A stretch of 64,000 nucleotides of DNA from Haloglomus salinum (GTDB lineage: Archaea; Halobacteriota; Halobacteria; Halobacteriales; Haloarculaceae), in the NCBI RefSeq assembly GCF_024298825.1, contig NZ_CP101153.1, positions 1,302,001 to 1,366,000 of the forward strand. Reading direction: 5' to 3'. A program made the position numbers and the translations under genes. Positions 16,581-23,462 of the stretch are shown piece by piece. Position 1 is the stretch's first letter. Every line of letters begins with the position of its first letter. The notes beneath the pieces were generated by a model, which did not search any database, was not told the origin of the DNA, and was given only the letters and a program-made list of their open reading frames with translations.

Positions 16581-18356
16581 CTAATTCGGCTCGTCACTCC
16601 ACTCCGCGTCCGCGAGCGTCCGCTGGACGGCCTGCTGGCCCACCGCCGCGGCGAGCGTCTCGAAGCCCTGGCGCTCGACGGGGTCGCCGGCCTCCGCGAC
16701 CAGCCGCGAGACGATGAACTCCGGCGTCGAGCGCCCGAGCGTCCCGAACCGTGGCTGGTAGTCGACCTCCAGTTCCAGGTCCGTCGTCAGCCCCTCCGCG
16801 AAGATGCCGTCCGTGCGCGCGGGCGTCGGCAGCGGTTCCAGGTCCTCGGCGAGGTGGGTCACGAACACGCCCAGTGCCCCTCTTTCGACGGCGAGCGTCA
16901 GCAGGCCGTGGAGGAGGTCGGCCGCGCTTCCGGGTTCGGTGATGGCCTCGAACTCGTCGACGAGCAGGAGCGTGCGCCCCTCCTGGGTCACGGGTGGGAC
17001 GACCGAGCGCAGCGTCGATTCCAGGACGCCGGCGTTGAACGAGGCGTGCCGGCGGTGGAAGACCAGCCGGTCGACGACGGTCACCTGCGCGCGCTCGGCG
17101 GGGACGGGCAGGCCCATGTGCGCCAGCAGCGCGACGCCCGCGAGCGTCTCCAGCAGCGTCGTCTTCCCGCCGGAGTTCGCGCCCGTCAGCACCGCCACGC
17201 GGTCGTCCGTCGGCGCCTCGATGTCGAGCGTGTGCGGGCCCAGCCCGTAGTCGACGGGCTGGACGTCGGCGTCGGCCGCCACGAGGTCGAGGTTGCGGGC
17301 GTTCTCGACGGCCAGCACGGTTTCGCCCTCCGTGAGTTCGGGCTCCCGGAGGTCGAACGCGACGGCGAACCGGGCGAGCGAGACGTCGAGCGCCACGTCG
17401 TCGACGGCCGCGACAGCCGTGTCGACGGCCTCACGTCCCGCTTCGAGGTCCGCTTCGAGGTCCGCGCGTACCTCGCGCTCGCGCTCGTCCACGCGCTCGC
17501 GCAGTTCCGCGACGATGGCGCGCAACGACTCCGTGACGAACGTGTCGGCAGCCGTCGCGTCGTCGGGCAGGGCTTCGCTGACGACGGCGTCGTCGACGTC
17601 GGCCTCGCGGACGACGTACCGGCGGAGTGCGCCGCGGAACTCGCTGGCGTCGCGGGCCTCCTCGCGGACCGCCTCGAGGACCGCGTCGGCGTCGGCGCGC
17701 ATATCCTCGGCCCGCCCGAGCGCGTCGCGCAGCCGGTCGAGTTCATCATCGGCACCGCGCGCGACACGGCGGCCCGTTCCCTCCGTGTCGGCATCCGCCC
17801 CGTGGCCCAGCGCCCGGAGTGCCCGCGTCGCGTCGGCCAGCGCGTCGCGGTCGAGTTCGGCCAGCGGCGCGAACACGCCCGCAGAGACGCCCGCGTCCAG
17901 CAGCGCCAGCGCGGTCTCGGCGGCGTCGACCTCGCCGGCGCCGGCGTGGTCGTCGAACGCGTCGAGGACGGCCGCGCGCGTGTCCTCGTCGAGCGCCCGC
18001 CAGGACTCGACGGCGGTCATCGTCTCCGCCAGCCGGTCGGCGATGGCCTCCCGGCTCGCGAGCGGGGTCAGCACCCGGACGCGGTCGGCGGCGCTCTCGG
18101 TGACGGCGTACGCCTCGATGAGTTCCACGAGGTCCCGGTAGACCGCGCGGGCGTCCCGCGTCGCGAGCAGGTCCAGCCCCTCGCCGCCCGCGGCCCGGCG
18201 GAGGATGCGGGTCGCGCGCCCCCGCGAGAGCCCCGCCTCGGCGAGGGTGCGCGAGTCCACCGACTCGATGGCCTCGATGGCGCGTTGCTCGCCCAGTTCC
18301 TCGCGCAACAGGGCGGCCGTCTTCGGCCCGACGCCCCAGTAGTCCTCCAGTCGCAT
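16581..18356 (-). CDS. MutS5-type (MutS2-like) ATPase, paralogue A
   Basis: A 591-residue protein related to the ABC-type ATPase domain of MutS. An N-terminal helix-hairpin-helix-like segment (DYWGVGPKTAALL, GLSRGRATRI) replaces the mismatch-recognition domain. A long helical arm region with coiled coil (ELRERVDEREREVRADLEAD) follows. The C-terminal ATPase has Walker A TGANSGGKTT (about 390) and Walker B LLLVDEFEAITEPG (about 465). There is no MutS domain I and no C-terminal Smr domain. Halobacterium has two such MutS5 proteins, and a second copy lies here at 26785-28785. The role is not settled; recombination or branched-DNA processing is likelier than classical mismatch repair. Start chosen at MRLEDYWGV. 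Confidence 0.88.
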   Translation of the reverse strand: MRLEDYWGVGPKTAALLREELGEQRAIEAIESVDSRTLAEAGLSRGRATRILRRAAGGEGLDLLATRDARAVYRDLVELIEAYAVTESAADRVRVLTPLASREAIADRLAETMTAVESWRALDEDTRAAVLDAFDDHAGAGEVDAAETALALLDAGVSAGVFAPLAELDRDALADATRALRALGHGADADTEGTGRRVARGADDELDRLRDALGRAEDMRADADAVLEAVREEARDASEFRGALRRYVVREADVDDAVVSEALPDDATAADTFVTESLRAIVAELRERVDEREREVRADLEADLEAGREAVDTAVAAVDDVALDVSLARFAVAFDLREPELTEGETVLAVENARNLDLVAADADVQPVDYGLGPHTLDIEAPTDDRVAVLTGANSGGKTTLLETLAGVALLAHMGLPVPAERAQVTVVDRLVFHRRHASFNAGVLESTLRSVVPPVTQEGRTLLLVDEFEAITEPGSAADLLHGLLTLAVERGALGVFVTHLAEDLEPLPTPARTDGIFAEGLTTDLELEVDYQPRFGTLGRSTPEFIVSRLVAEAGDPVERQGFETLAAAVGQQAVQRTLADAEWSDEPN

Positions 18357-18434
18357 CGGTGAGGGGGTGTTGCGGGGACGTGTTAGGGCTGCCGGGATGG
18401 GGCTAGCACGTCGTGGGGGGTGTCGCACTCCACC

Positions 18435-18489
18435 ACGACCAGACCACCCGGAACGAGGCTCCACTCCGCTACGACCAGACCACCCGGAA
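18435..18489. repeat. Two 19-bp direct repeats upstream of MutS5 paralogue A
   Basis: ACGACCAGACCACCCGGAA occurs exactly twice, at 18435-18453 and 18471-18489, a 36-base period. Similarity extends a little upstream (CACTCC in each unit). The pair lies 80-135 bases before the MutS5 start on its promoter side and could be a tandem operator or a small duplication. Two units are too few and too close for a CRISPR array. Confidence 0.6.
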
Positions 18490-18496
18490 AGCCCCC

Positions 18497-18583
18497 GCCC
18501 GCTCGACCGTCCGCGCCTCGCTGCGCGCCTCGCTCCCTTCGGTCGCTGCGGTGCTTACTTCGTCGGGGACGGGTCGAGCGGGC
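18497..18583. repeat. Long imperfect hairpin at the edge of element B
   Basis: The arms GCCCGCTCGACCGTCC (18497-18512) and GGACGGGTCGAGCGGGC (18567-18583) pair with one bulged base around a ~54-base loop. The loop itself contains the partially self-complementary GCGCCTCGCTGCGCGCCTCG. Copy A has the flanking GAAAGCCCCCGCC directly joined to CCTTTCAGTCCC, without this hairpin, so the hairpin looks like an insertion or duplication in copy B. Confidence 0.55.
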
Positions 18584-18932
18584 GGCCCCTTTCAGTCCCA
18601 CCCGGTGCCGGCTGTCGAGGGTCGCGGCTCCCCTGCCCTTCCCCGGGTCGCGCGGGCCTCACTTCGTTCGGCCACGCGCTCTCGGCCCTTGACTGGTCGG
18701 CTAACCGGTTCCGAGCAAAGGAAGCGCGCGAGCGCCTTCCCGTGGAAGCCGCGAGCAGCGGGGGAGCTTCGCTCCCCCGAGCGAACGGCGAAGCCGTGAG
18801 CGTCAGCGAGCGTGCTGGAACACTGCGGCGCTCGCGCGGGGAGGTGTGGGGGCACTAGCACTCCGGTGGAACCACCACGCGCATCGCTCGACCCGAAACA
18901 CAACCCCTGGTGGAATCGAAGGGCGAGCGCTC
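18582..18932. repeat. Intergenic element copy B, inverted relative to copy A
   Basis: Reverse-complement relative of copy A. From low to high coordinate it has GCCCCTTTCAGTCCCACCC at the left end, CCGGTTCCGAGC (18705-18716), GGAAGCGCGCGAGCGCC (18720-18736), GCGCGGGGAGGTGTGGG (18834-18850), GGAACCACCACGCGC (18868-18882) and an outer TGGAATCGAAGGGC end (18911-18924). All of these are the complement of copy A in the opposite order. It also holds two perfect triloop hairpins that copy A lacks (18760-18778 and 18785-18797). It fills the middle of the gene-free stretch 18357-19189. Confidence 0.7.
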
Positions 18933-18996
18933 TCGATCCGTCCCGGACGACGTAAGCACCGCAGGCCGAACGAAGTGAGGCCGAGGAGCGTGGTTC

Positions 18997-19042
18997 GAGA
19001 GAGCGAAGCTCTCTCGTCATCCCGAAAATCGGAGATTTTCGG
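18997..19042. repeat. Two perfect triloop hairpins
   Basis: GAGAGAGC-GAA-GCTCTCTC (18997-19015) and CCGAAAATC-GGA-GATTTTCGG (19022-19042) are back-to-back perfect hairpins with 3-base loops. They lie just outside element B. Such hairpins are typical of haloarchaeal intergenic islands; the strand of transcription is unknown. Confidence 0.6.
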
Positions 19043-19105
19043 AGACAGCGAGTCCCGGATGGTCGAGAGCGCGAGGGCTTCGTAGGCGTCTCTGTCTACT
19101 CAACC

Positions 19106-19148
19106 GAGATTTCAGATAGCGTAGACTTATATAGATAACTGAAATTTC
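19106..19148. other. AT-rich stem-loop with TATA-like centre
   Basis: Arms GAGATTTCAG (19106-19115) and CTGAAATTTC (19139-19148) pair at 9 of 10 positions. The loop contains CTTATATAG (19126-19134), one of the few TATA-like sequences in the region. It lies between element B and the 3' end of nucS, where no protein gene begins. It could be a promoter for a non-coding RNA reading toward element B, or the nucS transcript end. Confidence 0.4.
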
Positions 19149-19189
19149 TTTTCAAAAATGTGCGCAGTTATATATTCATAGGCCCCGAT

Positions 19190-20074
19190 TTACGAGTTAT
19201 CCGGCGGTTCGAGGGAGACGAACTCCAGTCCCTCCTCGGCCAGCAACTGCCGCGCCCGGTCGGTCACGGAGGGCGCGACCAGCACGCCGCGAATCTCGGC
19301 ATCCTCGTGCAGGTCACGTCGAAGTGCATCCACGTAGCGCGAGAGCTGGCCCACCGCGTCCGGCCCCACGCGCCGGCGTTTCAGCTCGAGCACCACCGTC
19401 CGGCCGTCGGCGTCCTCGCCGTAGATGTCGACGGCGCCCGCGGGCGTCTGTCGCTCGGTCGCGAGCGGCGTGAACCCCGGCTCGACGAGGGCCGGGTCCG
19501 CGAGGATGCGCTCGCGGAGGTCCGCCTCGGTCCCCGTCAGCGCGAGTTCCTCCGGGTCGACCGCGTCGTAGGCCGACACCTGCGCGACGCGGTCGAAGGT
19601 CACCTCGATGCGCTCGGCCGGAGTGGTGCGCTCGCTCCGGACGCGCAGGCGTGGCTCGCGCTCGACGTCGGCGGCGTCCCCCTCCGGGTCGCCGCCGGCC
19701 GCCGCATCCCCCTCCGGGTCGTCGCCGGCCGCGACCAGCGACGGCTCGACGGTACAGCCGGGCGGCTGCCAGTTCACGGGCTGTTGCCCCTCGTCCGTGT
19801 GGACGAGGACGCTCCCGTCGGGCTTGCAGACGAGCAGGCGGTCGCCGGGGCCGAGCGAGGAACTCGCGCGGCCCTCGTACTCGACGCTGCACCGGCCGAA
19901 CACCGTCAGCATCGCGTCCCGGGCGAGCGCGCGCTCACAGACCGCGAGCGCATCCGCGGCCGTGGGCGCGACGACCGTCTCGACCCCGCGGCCGCTCACG
20001 GCCGCAGCCGGCGCTGGGGGCAGGTCCGCGTCCGCATCCGTGTCGTCGGTGCCCGCGCTCGCGTCGTCACTCAC
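19190..20074 (-). CDS. nucS: Endonuclease NucS (EndoMS)
   Basis: NucS/EndoMS cuts both strands at mismatches and substitutes for MutS-MutL repair in many archaea and actinobacteria. The 294 residues include the N-terminal beta-sandwich DNA-binding domain (LTVFGRCSVEYEGRASSSLG, LVCKPDGSVLVHTDEG) and the C-terminal RecB-like nuclease with GAVDIYGEDADG, VVLELKRRRVGPDAV and QLSRYVDAL. These carry the catalytic Asp, Glu and Lys. An acidic Gly/Asp/Glu linker near residues 115-138 is longer than usual and contains a near-exact 30-base tandem duplication (19674-19730). The first ~25 residues are an acidic extension. The gene lies next to a MutS5-type gene on the same strand. Confidence 0.95.
   Translation of the reverse strand: MSDDASAGTDDTDADADLPPAPAAAVSGRGVETVVAPTAADALAVCERALARDAMLTVFGRCSVEYEGRASSSLGPGDRLLVCKPDGSVLVHTDEGQQPVNWQPPGCTVEPSLVAAGDDPEGDAAAGGDPEGDAADVEREPRLRVRSERTTPAERIEVTFDRVAQVSAYDAVDPEELALTGTEADLRERILADPALVEPGFTPLATERQTPAGAVDIYGEDADGRTVVLELKRRRVGPDAVGQLSRYVDALRRDLHEDAEIRGVLVAPSVTDRARQLLAEEGLEFVSLEPPDNS
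19674..19730. repeat. 30-base in-frame tandem duplication in the nucS linker
   Basis: GCGTCCCCCTCCGGGTCGCC and GCATCCCCCTCCGGGTCGTC begin 30 bases apart (19674 and 19704). The 27-base units differ at two positions. On the coding strand this duplicates an AAGDDPEGDA-like decapeptide between the two NucS domains, a probable recent slippage event. Confidence 0.7.
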
Positions 20075-20124
20075 TACCGTGCCGGTAGCGGCGCCCCTGT
20101 CAAACCCGTCACGGTCGGGCCGCG

Positions 20125-20778
20125 TCAGGCGCCGGCGCCGGTCCGGCCGTGGTCACCGTCGGCGACGAGGAGCCGGTCGGCGCCGACCCAGCGGACGAGC
20201 GTCTCGTGGAGGGCGGCCCGCGCAACGGCCGGCGTACAGCCGCGGTTCGACCCGTCGACGTGGTCGATGGCCGCGCCGAGCGCCTCGCGGGCCCCAGCGG
20301 CCCGCTCGCGCAGCGCCGCGACCGAGGTTCCGGCATCGACCGGCACCAGCGCACCGCCCGCCTCCGGGTCGATGTCGATTCCGGACAGTGCCGCGGCGAC
20401 GGACGCGAGGTCGAACGACACGGCGACGAACGCGGTGACGCCGAACGACCGGTCCACGAGGAACAGCGCCTCGTGGCTCCCGTAGACGACGTGGTCGGGG
20501 AGTGCTTCCAGTGGAACGGCGACCGCCAGCGGCGCCGGGTCGACGGCCGTCGCCGCGTCATCCGGGGTCCGGCTCGCCACGCGCGGAGCCTCGGCGTCGG
20601 TGGCGGTCAGGAGGTCGCGCAGCACGCCCGCGGCCCACTCGGCACGCGGCTCCGCGCCGCCGAACGGGGTCGCGGGCGTCAGGCGGTCGTCGAGGCCGTC
20701 CGTCGCGCCCCAGTGAGCGTAGTGGCAGTTGTACCGACCGTCGGGGCGCTCGTAGGCGACGAGAGCACGCTCGCTCAT
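20125..20778 (-). CDS. DUF6735-type haloarchaeal protein
   Basis: A 217-residue soluble protein opening MSERALVAYERPDGRYNCHY AHWG, the hallmark start of a haloarchaeal family annotated DUF6735 (from memory). It has an alternating alpha/beta pattern (VVYGSHEALFLVDRSFGVTA, LVPVDAGTSVAALR) and no recognisable catalytic motif. It lies 50 bases upstream of nucS on the same strand and may be co-transcribed with it. Function unknown. Confidence 0.75.
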   Translation of the reverse strand: MSERALVAYERPDGRYNCHYAHWGATDGLDDRLTPATPFGGAEPRAEWAAGVLRDLLTATDAEAPRVASRTPDDAATAVDPAPLAVAVPLEALPDHVVYGSHEALFLVDRSFGVTAFVAVSFDLASVAAALSGIDIDPEAGGALVPVDAGTSVAALRERAAGAREALGAAIDHVDGSNRGCTPAVARAALHETLVRWVGADRLLVADGDHGRTGAGA

Positions 20779-20872
20779 CGGCGGCGTTGCTGCGGCTTCC
20801 GGTTTGAATACTCGTGCGAGTCGAGCAGTGAGTTCGACCGGAAACGGGGGGGTTCGACCGCCGACGCGTCGA

Positions 20873-21652
20873 TTACGTGATGGAGAACCCCCCGTCCACG
20901 ACCAGGCCGTGCCCGGAGATCCAGGAGGCGTCCTCGCTCAGCAGGAACAGGATGGGTTCGGCAATCTCGTTGGGTTCGCCCAGGCGCTTCAGCGGGTACT
21001 GCTTCGCCGCCTTCTCCATCGCCTTCTCCGGGTCGCCCTTCGTCTCGAAGTACTGGCGGCCCAGCGGCGTGTCCGTGAAGCCCGGACAGACCGCGTTACA
21101 GCGGACGCCGGCGTAGCCGGCTTCGGCGGCCACGGCGCGGCTGAAGTTGAGGACGGCCCCCTTCGTCAGCGAGTAGACCGACTGCTGCGGGAAGCCGAGG
21201 AAGCCCGCGAGCGAGGAGACGTTGACGATGGCCGCGTCGTCGTCGCCCTCCTTCAGGTGGGGGAGCGTCGTGTGACAGCCGTTCCAGACGCCCCGGAGGT
21301 TCACGTCCATCACGTACTCGAACGTGCCGTCGCTCACGTCCTCGACGTTGGCGGGCGGGTGGCCGGTGCCGGCGTTGTTGACGACGCAGTCCAGCCCGTA
21401 CTGGTCGGCGGTCTCGTCGGCGACCTCCTGGAACCGCTCCTTGTCCGTCACGTCCAGCTTCTCGAACTCCACGATGCCGTCGGGGTCGGCCTCGCGGACC
21501 ATGTCGACGGTCTCCTGCCCACCGTTCGTGTCCACGTCGGTGGCGATGACGTTGGCCCCCTCCTCGGCACAGCGGATGGTGGTTTCGCGGCCGATACCCG
21601 ACCCTGCCCCCGTGATGAGGACGGTCCTGTCGGCGAGTCGTGTGGATGCCAT
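20873..21652 (-). CDS. SDR-family oxidoreductase
   Basis: A 259-residue classical short-chain dehydrogenase. The cofactor motif TGAGSGIGRE is at ~15-24, VNNAGTG carries the NNAG motif, and the catalytic Ser and YSLTK motif fall at about 148 and 160. Asp after the second strand (VIATDVDTNGG) favours NAD(H). The C-terminus VDGGFSIT is typical of 3-ketoacyl-reductase or sugar-dehydrogenase-like SDRs. Substrate cannot be deduced. It has no close operon partner. Confidence 0.9.
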   Translation of the reverse strand: MASTRLADRTVLITGAGSGIGRETTIRCAEEGANVIATDVDTNGGQETVDMVREADPDGIVEFEKLDVTDKERFQEVADETADQYGLDCVVNNAGTGHPPANVEDVSDGTFEYVMDVNLRGVWNGCHTTLPHLKEGDDDAAIVNVSSLAGFLGFPQQSVYSLTKGAVLNFSRAVAAEAGYAGVRCNAVCPGFTDTPLGRQYFETKGDPEKAMEKAAKQYPLKRLGEPNEIAEPILFLLSEDASWISGHGLVVDGGFSIT

Positions 21653-21861
21653 ACGTCGGCGTCTCGTGGAGCCGGCATAAATCGGTCCCTACATATGGCA
21701 CGGATTCGCGTGCTGTCGGGCGGTCCCGCGCCCCCAGGGCGCGGGAAGACGGTCCGCCGCGTCACCGTCGACGGCCGGTCTCCGGACCGGAAATCAGGGG
21801 TTCGGGGCGCCGACGGATTATTGAAGGTGGGCCGCCGAAACCGAGCAACGAGGGTATCCGG

Positions 21862-22533
21862 ATGCCGAACAACGACGGCGAGGAGGAACGGGCCGACGGG
21901 GGCGTCGAGACAGTGGACTTCGACGCACTCGGTGACGACGACCTCCCGGAGTGGGCCACCGGGGAGGCGTCGGCCCCCGGAACCGAGCCGACCCACTCTC
22001 CGGAGCCAACCGACACGCCGGAGCCGGGAACGGAGCCGGAGTCGGAACCGGACGCCCCCTCCCCCGAACCCGACGATGGCGCGGACGACCCCGTCGATGC
22101 GGCGACGGCCGTCAACTTCGCGAACGTCGAGACCGGCGCCAGCGCCTCCGTCGCCGTGGGCTGGTCCCGGACGGAGGCGGACTACGGCGACACCGGCGGC
22201 ACCAGCATCGACCCCGACCTCGACGACGTGGACCCGACCGCACTCCTCGACGAAATAGACGACGGGGCGTTCCCACGGCCCGGCGCACCCGATGCCGACA
22301 CGGACACCGCGGCACCGGCCGTCGCGTCCCCGGCGACGACCGGCGGCGGGCTGACCCCCGACGACCCGGCCGTCGCGTTCGGGCTCGGGGCCGTCGTGAT
22401 GCTCGTCGCGGCCATCATCTACGTCCTGCTCTCGACCACGCTCCCGCCCGCGGCGGCGGGGCTGGCCATCGCTACCTGTCTCGTCGCCGCCTCCGTCGTC
22501 GGGCTCGTCTACCTGGCCGACCAGCGCTTCTGA
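21862..22533 (+). CDS. Acidic two-helix membrane protein of unknown function
   Basis: A 223-residue protein from the ATG at 21862 (MPNNDGEEERADGG). The first ~165 residues are acidic and Pro/Thr-rich, with short conserved-looking segments (DFDALGDDDLPEWAT, NFANVETGASASVAVGWS). Two transmembrane helices follow (AFGLGAVVMLVAAIIYVLL and AAGLAIATCLVAASVVGLVY) and a short end. The bulk probably faces the cytoplasm. I recognise a haloarchaeal type but no function. It lies 45 bases before the GDPD-like gene and may share its transcript. Confidence 0.75.
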   Translation: MPNNDGEEERADGGVETVDFDALGDDDLPEWATGEASAPGTEPTHSPEPTDTPEPGTEPESEPDAPSPEPDDGADDPVDAATAVNFANVETGASASVAVGWSRTEADYGDTGGTSIDPDLDDVDPTALLDEIDDGAFPRPGAPDADTDTAAPAVASPATTGGGLTPDDPAVAFGLGAVVMLVAAIIYVLLSTTLPPAAAGLAIATCLVAASVVGLVYLADQRF

Positions 22534-22578
22534 CGGGGCCACCGCCGTTGAAGTGGCCACGGCCCGCCTCCCGAATCG

Positions 22579-23445
22579 ATGCCCAGCCCCACGCTCGTCG
22601 CCCACCGCGGCTTCGCCGGGAGCCTCCCACAGAACACCTCGTGCGCCGTCAGGCGGGCCGGCGCTCGCCCGGAGACGGGGATGGTCGAGGTGGACGTCCA
22701 GCCCGCTGCCGACGGGACGCCGGTCGTCATCCACGACAGCCACCTCGGGACCGCCGGCGACGGCGGCCCGGGACTCACCGACGCCGAGGGTGTCGTCTGG
22801 GAGACACCGCTCGCGGAGGTGACGGCCGCCGAGGTGCTGGGGTCGGGTGAGACGGTCCCGACGCTGGCAGCCGTCGTCGACGCCTGTCCCGACGACGTGC
22901 GCCTCAACGTGGAGCTGAAGAACCCCGGCACGTTCGACATCCGCCCGGGGGTGGACCTGGACGGCGACGACCTCGCCGCCCGGCGCGAGACCTGGCGGCC
23001 GTTCGTCGAGCGCGTGCTGGACGACGGTGCGGAAGCGGACGTCCTGTTCTCCTCGTTCTGCGAGGCCGCACTCGCGGTCGCGGGGGACCTCGGCGACCAC
23101 CCGACGGCCGCGCTCTGTTTCACGAACGTCGACGACGCCGTCGCGGTGGCGCGGCGACACGACTGCGCGGCCTTCCACCCGCCGCTGGAGACGCTCCTGG
23201 CGGACGACCCGCGCCGGGACCCGTGGGCCGACCCCGGCGGTTCCGGCGACGCTGGCGACGCCGCGGGCGTACCGGACACCCGCGACGCGGTGCTGGACGC
23301 GGCGGCCGCCCACGGCTGGGCTGTCAACGCCTGGACCGTCCGCGAGTGGCACGAGGCCGCGCGGCTGGCGGCGCTGGGCGTCGACGGACTCATCGCGGAC
23401 CACCCGTCGGTGCTGCTGGGGCTGGGAGACGACTCCGAGAACTGA
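22579..23445 (+). CDS. Glycerophosphodiester phosphodiesterase-like protein (PQNT variant)
   Basis: A 288-residue TIM-barrel of the GDPD family, which hydrolyses glycerophosphodiesters to glycerol-3-phosphate. Visible motifs are AHRGFAG at the N-terminus, MVEVDVQPAADGTPVVIHD with the metal-binding Glu/Asp and second His, and NVELKN near 115. The usual PENT after HRG reads PQNT here, so a conserved metal-ligand glutamate is replaced by glutamine. Activity may be altered, or the change may be tolerated. It converges with the lactone oxidase gene, 17 bases apart. Confidence 0.88.
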   Translation: MPSPTLVAHRGFAGSLPQNTSCAVRRAGARPETGMVEVDVQPAADGTPVVIHDSHLGTAGDGGPGLTDAEGVVWETPLAEVTAAEVLGSGETVPTLAAVVDACPDDVRLNVELKNPGTFDIRPGVDLDGDDLAARRETWRPFVERVLDDGAEADVLFSSFCEAALAVAGDLGDHPTAALCFTNVDDAVAVARRHDCAAFHPPLETLLADDPRRDPWADPGGSGDAGDAAGVPDTRDAVLDAAAAHGWAVNAWTVREWHEAARLAALGVDGLIADHPSVLLGLGDDSEN

Positions 23446-23462
23446 AACCGGGTCGGCAGGCG

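Noticed and set aside
16209-18362. A 717-codon plus-strand frame over element A and the MutS5 gene
   Set aside because: Arises from the complement of MutS5; it has no domain, and the part over element A is repetitive non-coding sequence.
18435-18489. Possible CRISPR seed from two 19-bp repeats
   Set aside because: Only two units, 17-base spacing, no cas gene in the window.
16182-18932. Invertible DNA switch formed by the inverted elements around MutS5
   Set aside because: The copies are too diverged and hairpin-interrupted for frequent homologous inversion, and no site-specific recombinase is nearby.
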